Shown here piece by piece: positions 16,613 through 24,335 of a DNA stretch of 41,570 bases. The notes below the pieces were generated by a model, which was not told the origin of the DNA, searched no databases, and was given only the letters and a program-made list of their open reading frames with translations. The position numbers were made by a program, and so were the translations under genes. How positions within the stretch are numbered: position 1 is the stretch's first letter; every line of letters begins with the position of its first letter. Origin of the DNA: Actinomycetes bacterium (GTDB taxonomy: Bacteria; Actinomycetota; Acidimicrobiia; Acidimicrobiales; Palsa-688); contig JAKAXG010000001.1 in the NCBI GenBank assembly GCA_021827225.1, positions 1 to 41,570 of the forward strand. Direction: 5' to 3'.

Positions 16613-18364
16613 GTGAGCAGTACGGGCCGAGAGGAGCCGGTATCCCCGGGCTTCTACCACGCCGTGGCGCTGGACTACGACGGCACCCTGGTCGAAGGTG
16701 ACGAGGCCGGCCCCGAGGTACTGGAGGCCCTGGCTTCCGCCCGGAGGTCGGGCCGGAAGGTGGTCCTGGTCACCGGGCGGATCCTGGCCGAGCTGCGCCG
16801 GGTGTTCCCCGACGTGGACACTCGGGTCGACCTGATCGTCGCCGAGAACGGAGCGGTGATCTCGGTCGGGGGACGCGAGCGGCTGGTCAGCGCGCCCGTT
16901 CCGGCCGCCCTCGACACCGAACTGCAGGCCCGGAACGTGCCGTTCCTGCGGGGGGAGTCGCTGCTCGCCTGCAATGGAGCCGACGAGCCGGAGATCGTGG
17001 CCGCCATCCGCCACCTGGGTCTGGAGTGCCAGCTCACCAGCAACCGCGGTCACCTCATGGTGCTGCCGGCTGGCGTGACGAAGGGCACCGGGCTGTTCGA
17101 GGGCCTGGCCTATCTGGGCGTCTCCCACCACAACACGATCGCGGTCGGCGACGCGGAGAACGACCACTCGCTGCTCGACGGCGTCGAGCTGGGGGTGGCC
17201 GTGGCGAACGCCGTCGAGTCGTTGAAGGCACACGCCGACCTGGTGCTGGAGAGACCGGACGGAAGCGGCATCGTCGACCTGCTGACCGGGCCGGTGGTCT
17301 CGGGCCACCAGAGGGTTCATTCACCGCGTTGGAGGGTGGCGCTCGGATCCGCTCCCGACGGGCGGCCGGCGAGCGTGCCGGCGTCGCAGATCAACCTTCT
17401 CGTCACCGGTCCGCCCCGTAGGGGCAAGTCCTACGTCGCCGGGCTCCTGGCCGAGAAGCTGATCCGCCTGCGCTACTCGGTGCTGGTGCTCGACCCGGAG
17501 GGCGACCACACGGCGCTGGGGCGCATGCGGGGGGTGATGGCCGTGGGCGGCAGGAGCCGGCTGCCGGCCCCGGCCGATCTGGGCCGGCTGATCGCCCACC
17601 GTTTCAGCAGCGTGGTGGTGGACCTGTCGGACCTGGGCTCCGAGGAACGCACCGCCTACCTCCGCAGCGTGCCGGCGGCCATCGAGACGCAGCGGGCCGA
17701 GACCGGGCTTCCCCACTGGGTGGTGCTCGACGAGGCTCAGGAGGTGTTCGGACGTGACAGCCCGGTCCTCGCCCTGCTGGACCCGACGACGACCGGTTAC
17801 TGCCTGGTCACCCATCTGCCCGACGAGCTGTGCCCGGAGGCGCTGCTCGGCATCGACGCCCTGATCGCCGTGACCGGAGACGACCCGGAGAAAGTGGCCG
17901 GGCTCATCTCCGCGACCGGCGCCATCCCCCGACCGGCGGCCCGCCGCCTCGCCGAGTCGGCCGGCGCCGGGTGGGCGGTGCTCGTCGAGCGCACCGGGGG
18001 CGCCACCGTATTCGAGATCGCCGGGCGCGACACCCGCCACCTGCGCCACTGGCACAAGTACTCGGCCGGGAAGCTGTCCTGGGAGCGCCGGTTCCATTTC
18101 CGCAGGAGCCGGGAGGCCCTGACGGGCACCACCGCCGCCAACGTGGAGGACCTGGAGCGGGAGCTGCGGACCTGCCCCGACGAGGTCGTCCGCCACCACA
18201 GCCAGAACGGCGATTTCTCCCGGTGGGTGGCCGATGTCCTCGGGGATTCGGTGCTCGCCGCCGACGTCGCTGCCGTGGAGGAGGATCTCCGCGATGGCGA
18301 CGGCGCCGTCGCCCACGCCCGGGAGAGGCTCATCGCCGCCATCGAGAGTCGTTATCCGGGCTAG
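16613..18364 (+). CDS. HAD-family phosphatase fused to a HerA/VirB4-like P-loop ATPase domain
   Basis: 583 aa in one frame, two distinct domains. Residues about 15-225 are a Cof-type HAD hydrolase: motif I ALDYDGTLVEG (D21, D23), motif II VVLVTGR, the lysine in TKGTG, and motif III VGDAENDHS with cap residues between. Residues about 240-480 are a P-loop NTPase: Walker A GPPRRGKS (266-273), VLVLDPEGDH, and Walker B VVLDEAQE (370-377), most like the DUF87/HerA group that pumps or translocates DNA or protein. A C-terminal helical region contains NGDFSRWVADVLGDSVLAAD. Function is unknown: sugar-phosphate or nucleotide phosphatase with an ATPase regulator. Start uncertain between GTG 16598 and GTG 16613. 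Confidence 0.85.
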   Translation: MSSTGREEPVSPGFYHAVALDYDGTLVEGDEAGPEVLEALASARRSGRKVVLVTGRILAELRRVFPDVDTRVDLIVAENGAVISVGGRERLVSAPVPAALDTELQARNVPFLRGESLLACNGADEPEIVAAIRHLGLECQLTSNRGHLMVLPAGVTKGTGLFEGLAYLGVSHHNTIAVGDAENDHSLLDGVELGVAVANAVESLKAHADLVLERPDGSGIVDLLTGPVVSGHQRVHSPRWRVALGSAPDGRPASVPASQINLLVTGPPRRGKSYVAGLLAEKLIRLRYSVLVLDPEGDHTALGRMRGVMAVGGRSRLPAPADLGRLIAHRFSSVVVDLSDLGSEERTAYLRSVPAAIETQRAETGLPHWVVLDEAQEVFGRDSPVLALLDPTTTGYCLVTHLPDELCPEALLGIDALIAVTGDDPEKVAGLISATGAIPRPAARRLAESAGAGWAVLVERTGGATVFEIAGRDTRHLRHWHKYSAGKLSWERRFHFRRSREALTGTTAANVEDLERELRTCPDEVVRHHSQNGDFSRWVADVLGDSVLAADVAAVEEDLRDGDGAVAHARERLIAAIESRYPG

Positions 18365-18498
18365 CCGCAGGCCGGGGCCCCGTCCGCCCACCGCCTGCCG
18401 GCTACCTCGGGCAGGTGCCGGGGCGCCGGGCGCCGAACATAGCGCCGAGCGCCTGTAACGGCGACAGGGCCGATCCGGAGCGGACAGGAGGACGGGTG

Positions 18499-20916
18499 GT
18501 GACGGCTGGGCGGAGAGCCTTGTTGGCAGGCGCAGTGACGGCCGCGCTGCTGGCGGCCGCCGCGCCGGCGGCGCTGGCCACAGGGCCGTCGGCGCCGGCC
18601 ACCGGGAGCCCGGCCGCCGCCCGCCTGGCGGACAGCGTCCCCGGGATCCCGGGGCTGCCGACCGGGGTGCCGGCCGCGGCGACCGCCCCGGAGCCGGCGC
18701 TGCCCGAACCCTCCCCGGCGGCATGGCCGTTCCCCAACGACTTCTCCCGGACCTCGGGCACCGGCCGGCTGGACGGCGGGGCCAGCCTGTGGACCGATTT
18801 CCTCTACGACGACCACGGCCCCATGGGCAGCGCCGTCGGGGTCGCCGCCGCCTCGCAGGTGTCCAGCCTGGCACCGGTCCACGGCGGGTTCACCTACCCG
18901 GCCGGGCCGGCGGACGGCAACGGGGCGGACATCTTCCGGGCCGCCGTCGGCTACACCCCGGCGGCCACCTACTGGCGGGTGGACTGGAACACCCTCGCCT
19001 CCGCAGCCGTCCCCATCGCCGAGTGGACGTTCTCCACCGGCGGCGCCGAGCCGGCCCCGGCCAGCAGGTGGCCGGCCAACGCGGGTGTCTCGTCGCCGGG
19101 AATCCAGTACGCGCTGGTGGTGTCGGCGTCCTCCGCGTCTCTGCTCTACGCGGCCACCGGCAAACCGGTGCCGGGTTCTCACCTCCGGACCGAGGTGGAC
19201 ATGAGGGCCAGGTCGTTCATCGTCAGGATCCCGACGAGCCTGCTGCCCGTATCGGGCACGTGGAAGGTCCGCCTGGCCGCCGGCCTGGCCGACCCAACCG
19301 GCACCCGCTTCGCCACGGTCCCGCCCGCCGACGGCGGGACCGGCAACGGGGTGAACGTCTACAACGTCACCTTCCGCTCCTACCGCCAGGAGAAGGAACT
19401 GGTGTGCCCCGAGCCGGCGCTGGCGTCGACGCCCGCCGGCCGGCTCCTGGCCTCGTTGGCCACGGGAGGGACCGGCCCGACCGGGCACCTTCCGGTCACC
19501 GAGTGCGGCAACTTCTGGATGGAGAACGACCAGGCCAACACCCTCGCCACGGGCGACGTCTCCCGCTACGCCCTCCCCGTCGACTGGAGCCGGCTGCGGT
19601 CCCGCGCCACCACCCCCCAGCCCGAGCCCACCGGTTACACCAACCGGTGGTACGTCACCCCACTCCACCTGGGTCAGGGGGTGGTCGACGCCCAGAGCCC
19701 GAACACCTACACCGGCCCGACCTATCTGGGCCGGGTCCAGCCCTACGCCGTCTACGTGCCCACCGGGTACGACCCCTCCCGCCCGACCCCGTTGACCTGG
19801 GTGCTGCACTCACTCGGAGCCAACCTCAACCAGTACGGGGGCGTGGCCCCCAGCCAGTTGCAGGAGGAGTGCCAGAACCGCGCCAGTATCTGCGCCACCA
19901 CGGAGGGCTTCAGCGACGGCGGGTGGTACTTCGCGGACGCCGAGGTGGACTTCTGGGACGTGTGGCACCAGTTGGCCCTGGCCTACGACCTCGACCCGGA
20001 CTCCACCGTGATGTCGGGCTACTCGATGGGGGGCTACGCGTCCTACAAGCTGACCCTCGAATACCCCGACCTGTTCGCCCAGTCCATGCCGCTGGAGGGC
20101 CCGGTGATCTGCGGGGACCGGGTGTACGGCCCCCTGCAGAGCACGGCGGGCGGTGGCCAGTGCAGCTCCGACGGGGACACCGCCCCGCTGATAGCCAACG
20201 CCAGGTGGGTCCCCTACGTGATGACCTACGGCGCCGCCGACGAACTGGTCCCCTTCACCGGGGGCCTGCAGCAGATCTCCGCCTTCGACCGGCTCGGCTA
20301 CCGCTACTACGCCGTGCTGTACCCGGCCGAGGACCACATGGTGTTCGCCCTGCAGAACGACTTCTCGCCGGCCACGTCGCAGCTCGGCCATCTCCGCCGG
20401 GCGCTGGACCCCGGGTCGTTCAGCTTCAACTGGTACCCCGACCTGGTGTCACCGGCGCTCGGCATCGGGCCTACCGGCGACTACTGGGTGTCGGGCCTGG
20501 CCGCCCGCCACACGTCGCCCGGGCAGCTGGCGAGCGTGGTGGCATCCTCGCTGGCCCATCCGGACCCGTCCGAGACCGTGCAGCGCCACGTCGGGGCGGC
20601 CGACGGCCCCACCCCCGCCGTCACCCGGTCACTGACGTGGGTGCCCGGCCCGACCCCCGCCCCCCGGCCGGCCGTACGGCTGCAGTTCCGGAACGTGGCG
20701 GCGGCGTCCGTGGACACGCTCAGCACCGGTCTGCGCTGCGGGACCGTCACGGCCGGCACCGACGGGCGCACCGGCCTCACCCTGCTACGGCTGAGGCCGG
20801 GCAGCCCGGTCACGCTGAACGGGGTGTGGCGGGAGACGGTGCCGGCGACCGGGGCGGTGACCGTCGGGCTCGGCCCGGGGACCACCACGATCGGGGTCTG
20901 CACAGCGGCAGCCTGA
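18499..20916 (+). CDS. Secreted alpha/beta-hydrolase esterase with N-terminal glucodextranase-like module
   Basis: 805 aa. A signal peptide (basic GRR, then a hydrophobic Ala/Leu stretch, cleavage likely after PAALA near residue 27) sends it out of the cell. A Pro/Ala-rich linker follows, then about residues 75-300 resemble a carbohydrate-binding or glucodextranase-type beta module, then a PHB-depolymerase/feruloyl-esterase-like hydrolase. The likely triad is Ser509 in GYSMGGYAS, Asp581 in GAADELVPF and His613 in AEDHMVFAL. The last 150 residues form another beta-rich region. GTG 18499 is chosen because AGGAGGA lies 6 nt upstream; GTG 18496 is adjacent. Substrate unknown: polyester, lipid or polysaccharide ester. 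The 134-nt gap before it shows no clear promoter. Confidence 0.8.
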   Translation: MTAGRRALLAGAVTAALLAAAAPAALATGPSAPATGSPAAARLADSVPGIPGLPTGVPAAATAPEPALPEPSPAAWPFPNDFSRTSGTGRLDGGASLWTDFLYDDHGPMGSAVGVAAASQVSSLAPVHGGFTYPAGPADGNGADIFRAAVGYTPAATYWRVDWNTLASAAVPIAEWTFSTGGAEPAPASRWPANAGVSSPGIQYALVVSASSASLLYAATGKPVPGSHLRTEVDMRARSFIVRIPTSLLPVSGTWKVRLAAGLADPTGTRFATVPPADGGTGNGVNVYNVTFRSYRQEKELVCPEPALASTPAGRLLASLATGGTGPTGHLPVTECGNFWMENDQANTLATGDVSRYALPVDWSRLRSRATTPQPEPTGYTNRWYVTPLHLGQGVVDAQSPNTYTGPTYLGRVQPYAVYVPTGYDPSRPTPLTWVLHSLGANLNQYGGVAPSQLQEECQNRASICATTEGFSDGGWYFADAEVDFWDVWHQLALAYDLDPDSTVMSGYSMGGYASYKLTLEYPDLFAQSMPLEGPVICGDRVYGPLQSTAGGGQCSSDGDTAPLIANARWVPYVMTYGAADELVPFTGGLQQISAFDRLGYRYYAVLYPAEDHMVFALQNDFSPATSQLGHLRRALDPGSFSFNWYPDLVSPALGIGPTGDYWVSGLAARHTSPGQLASVVASSLAHPDPSETVQRHVGAADGPTPAVTRSLTWVPGPTPAPRPAVRLQFRNVAAASVDTLSTGLRCGTVTAGTDGRTGLTLLRLRPGSPVTLNGVWRETVPATGAVTVGLGPGTTTIGVCTAAA

Positions 20917-20950
20917 TCCGGCCTGCCGGGCCGACCGGCGACCGGCTCCA

Positions 20951-20994
20951 GTGACCAAGGGCCCTGGGCGGGTCCGGCCGGCTCGCTCTAGGTT
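20951..20994 (+). promoter_or_regulatory. Regulon box C and -10 element of the WS/DGAT gene
   Basis: GTGACCAAGGGCCCTGG at 20951-20967 differs from box B only in the central AA/TT, and TAGGTT at 20989-20994 is centred 32.5 bp downstream. Transcription would begin near 21001, some 65 nt before the ATG. In Mycobacterium tuberculosis the DosR regulon includes a WS/DGAT gene (tgs1), which parallels this arrangement. Confidence 0.65.
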
Positions 20995-21065
20995 CCGGGT
21001 AAGAGCCTCTCCGCCGCCGCGGAACGGCCGGCGTAACCGCCCGGGTCGCCGGGCAGGAGGTCGTC

Positions 21066-22448
21066 ATGGATCGTCTCAGTCCGCTCGACGCCGCCTTCAT
21101 CGAAGCCGAGGACGAGGACCGCCACACCTCGATGGCCATCGGCTCGATCGCCGTGTTCGAAGGCCCGGTCCCCACCTACGACGAGGTGGTGGCCACCATC
21201 CAGAGCCACCTGCACCAGGTGCCGCGATACCGCCAGAAGGTGCGGGCCGTCCCCTGGCGGCTCGGTCCCCCGCTGTGGGTGGACGACGCCGGCTTCGACA
21301 TCAGGTTCCACATCCGCGAGACGGCCGTGCCCGAACCCGGCGGGGAGGAGGAGCTGGGCCGGCTCATGTCGAGGGTGATGTCCCAGCGGCTCGACCGCGA
21401 CCGGCCCCTCTGGGAGTACTGGATGGTCACCGGGCTGGCCCAGGACCACTGGGCGCTGATCTCCAAGGTCCACCACTGCATGGTGGATGGTGTGTCCGGC
21501 ACCGACCTGTACCGGGTCATGTTCGACACCCCCGGGACCGAGGCGCCGGCCGAGCAGCCGGAGACGGTCGCCCCGTCGTCGTTGCGGCTGATGGCCGGGG
21601 CGGCGGCAGAGGACCTGCTGCTCCCCGCCCGGGCCGCCCTCGCCGTTCTGGCCATGGCCGGCGAACCGGGACGGGCCTGGGCCCAGCTGCGGACCACCGC
21701 CCGGGCGGCGTGGACCGCCCGCCGCTCGCTGCCGCCGGCGCCGCGCTCCTCGCTGTCGGGCTTCGTCGGCCAGCAGCGCCACTACACCTGGGTCAAGGTC
21801 CCGCTCGCCGACGTGCGTACGGTACGCCACGAACTGGGCGGCACCGTGAACGACGTGGTGCTGGCGGCCATCACCGCCGGCTTCCGCGCCATGCTGCTCA
21901 GCCGGGGGGAGACACCCCGCTCCCACATGCTCCCCTCACTGGTACCGGTCTCCGTCCGGCCCCCCGGCTCGGAGAACGTCTACGACAACGAGGTGTCGGC
22001 CATGATCGTCGATCTGCCCGTGCACGTGGCCGACCCCACCGACCAGCTGGCCGAGGTGCGCAGGCAGCTCACGGACCTGAAGTCCCACGACGAGCCCAGG
22101 CTCGGGGAGGCCATGACGGCGCTGGCCCGCTACCTCCCGTACCGCAGCTGGGCGGCGGTGGTCCATGCCGGTTTCCGGCTGCCTCAGCGCGAGATCGTGA
22201 CGGTGACCACCAACGTCCCCGGTCCCCGCCAGACCCTGTACTGCCTGGGCCGCCCGCTGGTCGAGATCCTCCCCTACGTGCCGATCGCTTCCACGGTCAG
22301 GGTGGGGGTGGCCATATTCAGCTACAAGGAGCAGATCACCTTCGGCTTGACCGGCGACTACGACGCCACCCCGGACCTCGGCGTCCTGGCCCACGGGATC
22401 GCTGACGGGATGGCCGCTCTGGTCAAAGCGGCAACCGCCGCGAGCTGA
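21066..22448 (+). CDS. Wax ester synthase / diacylglycerol O-acyltransferase (WS/DGAT)
   Basis: 460-aa bifunctional acyltransferase that makes triacylglycerol or wax esters from acyl-CoA at the membrane/lipid-droplet surface. The start MDRLSPLDAAFIEAED is typical of the family. The catalytic HHxxxDG motif is HHCMVDG (136-142), preceded by PLWEYWMV, and later come the conserved GGTVNDVVLAAI and the C-terminal NVPGPRQTLYCLG segment. Length is normal. The ATG has AGGAGG 5 nt upstream. The promoter contains regulon box C, so it is probably co-regulated with the KAS III operon and the 9931/10616 genes, suggesting storage-lipid synthesis under a stress signal. Confidence 0.93.
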   Translation: MDRLSPLDAAFIEAEDEDRHTSMAIGSIAVFEGPVPTYDEVVATIQSHLHQVPRYRQKVRAVPWRLGPPLWVDDAGFDIRFHIRETAVPEPGGEEELGRLMSRVMSQRLDRDRPLWEYWMVTGLAQDHWALISKVHHCMVDGVSGTDLYRVMFDTPGTEAPAEQPETVAPSSLRLMAGAAAEDLLLPARAALAVLAMAGEPGRAWAQLRTTARAAWTARRSLPPAPRSSLSGFVGQQRHYTWVKVPLADVRTVRHELGGTVNDVVLAAITAGFRAMLLSRGETPRSHMLPSLVPVSVRPPGSENVYDNEVSAMIVDLPVHVADPTDQLAEVRRQLTDLKSHDEPRLGEAMTALARYLPYRSWAAVVHAGFRLPQREIVTVTTNVPGPRQTLYCLGRPLVEILPYVPIASTVRVGVAIFSYKEQITFGLTGDYDATPDLGVLAHGIADGMAALVKAATAAS

Positions 22449-22556
22449 ACGCCCGGCTCGGCCGTTCCCACCGGCGCGTCTTTCCCGGCGGCTTCTGGAT
22501 CCTCAATCCCCGTCATCCGCGCTCCGATAGCGACTTGAGCCGAAGGAGGACCCGAC

Positions 22557-22610
22557 ATGGACCATGGCTGCACGAACCGGTCCCGCCCGGGCGGCCCACA
22601 GCAACCATGA
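22557..22610 (+). CDS. 17-codon leader peptide coupled to the GGDEF gene
   Basis: AAGGAGGA, one of the best SD sequences in the window, stands 7 nt before an ATG that is out of frame with the long GGDEF gene. That ATG opens MDHGCTNRSRPGGPQQP, whose TGA overlaps the GGDEF ATG as ATGA. The GGDEF gene has no SD of its own, so its translation likely depends on termination of this leader. The peptide sequence itself is not recognised. It could instead be a spurious short ORF if the SD serves an alternative TTG start, but that TTG (22535) lies upstream of the SD. Confidence 0.5.
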   Translation: MDHGCTNRSRPGGPQQP

Positions 22611-23758
22611 CCATCTCCCGCCTGTTCCGTCGCGGAGCGACCGCCGGGACGCCGGGGGTCGACCCGGCGTCCGTAACCACCGGGGCCACCGACCCGCTGG
22701 CCGCCCTGGGGGACAGCTTCTGCCTCCGGGACCGGCTGGAAGCCCTGCCGGCGGCCGGCCCCGGCGGCGAGAGCCCGGTGATGCTGCTGGTGGACCTCGA
22801 CGGCTTCTCGGCGGTCAACGACCGGCACGGCCAGGGCGTCGGTGACGAGGTCCTCAGGGAGACCGCCCGTCGGCTGGTAGCGGCGGCCCCTCCCGGCTCG
22901 TCGGTGTTCCGGGTGGTCGGGGACCAGTTCGCCGTGGTGCTGGACCGCTCCACGGCCGACGACGCGGTGGCGGCGGCCCGCCGGCTCTTCGACGCCGTCC
23001 GCCAGCCGGTGATCGCCGGCGGGGTGCCCCTCCAGGTCGGGGCGTCCACCGGCGTGGTCGTCCTCGGCGACCGCCGCCGCGCCGACGCCGCCATGCGTGA
23101 CGCGGACGTGGCTCTCTATGCCGCCAAGACGGCCGGCGGCGGCCACATCTACGTGTACACCCCCGAGCTGGACGACTGGGCCACGTCCCGCAAACGCGAC
23201 GTCGACCTGTTGGCCGCCGAGGTGGAGTACCTGCGCCAGCAGAACCGGATGCTCAGCGAATCCATGCTGGTCGACCTGTCGACCGGGCTGGCCAACGCGG
23301 CCGTCTTCGACGCCGACCACGCCCAGCTCGACGGCCGCCGGCGGCGGGCCGGGGACCCCTACGCGGTGATGATCGCCGACGTCGACTGGTTCTACGACTA
23401 CGCCGAGCGGGTCGGCCCGGCGACCGCCGACGAGTCCCTGGCGCTCGTCGCCCGCACCATCGCCGGGGCGGTGCGCCAGGGCGACCGGGCCTACCGCTAC
23501 GGGGCCGACGAGTTCGCGGTGCTCATGCCCGGGGCGACCGGCCGGGAGGCGGTGGCCGCGGCCGAGCAGATCAGGCTGGCGGTGCAGAACCTGGCCGTCG
23601 CCCATCCGCCCAACCCGTGGGGGGTGGTCACCGTCACCGTGGGCGTGGCCGAGGGCGGGTTCCGCCACGCCACCGCCAAGGACGTGCTCTCCGAAGTGGC
23701 CGACCTGGTCCACGCCGGCAAGGAGGGCGGCCGCAACCGGATCGTCTGGCCCCACTGA
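22607..23758 (+). CDS. Tandem degenerate GGDEF-domain protein
   Basis: 383 aa with two GGDEF folds and no membrane segment. Domain 1 (about 30-185) has VLLVDLDGFSAVND-like metal residues, but the signature reads VGDQF (104-108), which removes the catalytic acid. Domain 2 (about 222-380) has YGADEF (298-303 region), preceded by RQGD, a canonical RxxD inhibitory site five residues upstream. A helical, coiled-coil-prone linker (DVDLLAAEVEYLRQQNRML) joins them. It may be a weak diguanylate cyclase or a c-di-GMP/GTP-binding effector. The start follows from ATGA coupling with the 17-codon leader. Confidence 0.85.
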   Translation: MTISRLFRRGATAGTPGVDPASVTTGATDPLAALGDSFCLRDRLEALPAAGPGGESPVMLLVDLDGFSAVNDRHGQGVGDEVLRETARRLVAAAPPGSSVFRVVGDQFAVVLDRSTADDAVAAARRLFDAVRQPVIAGGVPLQVGASTGVVVLGDRRRADAAMRDADVALYAAKTAGGGHIYVYTPELDDWATSRKRDVDLLAAEVEYLRQQNRMLSESMLVDLSTGLANAAVFDADHAQLDGRRRRAGDPYAVMIADVDWFYDYAERVGPATADESLALVARTIAGAVRQGDRAYRYGADEFAVLMPGATGREAVAAAEQIRLAVQNLAVAHPPNPWGVVTVTVGVAEGGFRHATAKDVLSEVADLVHAGKEGGRNRIVWPH

Positions 23759-23774
23759 GCACCCGCCGGGGCAT

Positions 23775-23810
23775 CTCCCGACGGTCGGGAGGCGCCGGGC
23801 CGGCCGGCCC
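23775..23810. terminator. Bidirectional terminator-like palindromes between convergent genes
   Basis: Two perfect inverted repeats stand in series: CTCCCGAC-G-GTCGGGAG (23775-23791) and GGGCCGGCCGGCCC (23797-23810). They fill the short gap between the GGDEF stop and the end of the convergent DUF929 remnant. No T-tract, as is common at high GC. Confidence 0.5.
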
Positions 23811-23812
23811 GG

Positions 23813-24238
23813 TCAGCGGCCCGGACCCGACCCGAGCACCGAGCACACCCGGGCCGGCTGGTTCCCGGTGACCGAGCACAGGTAGCCGACCAGCCGGGCG
23901 GCGGACGCGTCGATGGCCGCCCCCACCGTGTTGTCGTTGGAGCCGACGGCGGCGGCGATCTGGGCGAAGGAGCGTCCCTGCAGGGCCGATGTCGGGTACT
24001 GGGAGGTCTCGAGGACCCACCGGCCCCCGATGTCGATGAAGGGATAGGACAGCTGCTGGCCTTCGTGAGCGGTCCACAGCGCCTGCTGGGCGGCGGTCGG
24101 TGACTGCAGCTTGACGTAGGACTGCCCCGAGCGCTGATCGGTGGTGGTCTCCACCGGGCTGAAGGTCAGGTAGGGGCTGTCGAAGCTCGACCCGTAGAAC
24201 GACAGCGTGGCGATGTCACCGTCCGAGACGGCCGAGTG
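23813..24238 (-). pseudogene. C-terminal remnant of a DUF929 family protein
   Basis: An open reading frame of 142 codons lies behind an in-frame TGA (24239-24241), with no ATG/GTG start until 24154. The translated remnant reads like the C-terminal half of actinobacterial DUF929 proteins: IATLSFYGSSFDSPYLTF, YVKLQSPTAAQQALW, YPFIDIGGRWVL, LQGRSFAQIAAAV, GNQPARVCSVL. The N-terminal thioredoxin-like part with the AEWCPYC motif is absent; the DNA where it should be is the promoter region of the divergent CcdA-like gene. Probably a deletion left this fragment. A 113-aa protein from GTG 24154 is the alternative reading. The cysteine near the C-terminus (LCSVTGNQPARVC) is retained. Confidence 0.65.
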
Positions 24239-24260
24239 TCACCGCCATGGGCCGGCCGCT

Positions 24261-24289
24261 TTGTGGAGCGGGCCCGTCCGCCGTAGGGT
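24261..24289 (+). promoter_or_regulatory. Promoter of the CcdA / SCO-TlpA operon
   Basis: TTGTGG, a 17-nt spacer, then TAGGGT; start near 24297, about 40 nt before the ATG. The -35 is moderate and the -10 fits TAnnnT. It lies where the lost 5' part of the DUF929 gene would be expected. Confidence 0.4.
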
Positions 24290-24335
24290 TTCCAGGGTTG
24301 AACCGCTGCGACTGTGACGCCCCCGAGTCCCGGCG

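Noticed and set aside
16577..17320. Minus-strand open frame opposite the HAD domain
   Set aside because: It is antisense to clear HAD motifs and has no recognisable domain or SD.
18397..18480. GGGCCGATCCGG upstream of the secreted esterase as another regulon box
   Set aside because: It lacks the GnGACC half and no (T/C)AnnnT hexamer stands 32 bp downstream.
22506..22532. FliA/WhiG-type promoter (TCAA-N15-CTCCGATA) before the GGDEF leader
   Set aside because: Partial match only to the TAAA-N15-GCCGATAA consensus, and no motility or sporulation gene is in the window. Too weak to report as a feature.
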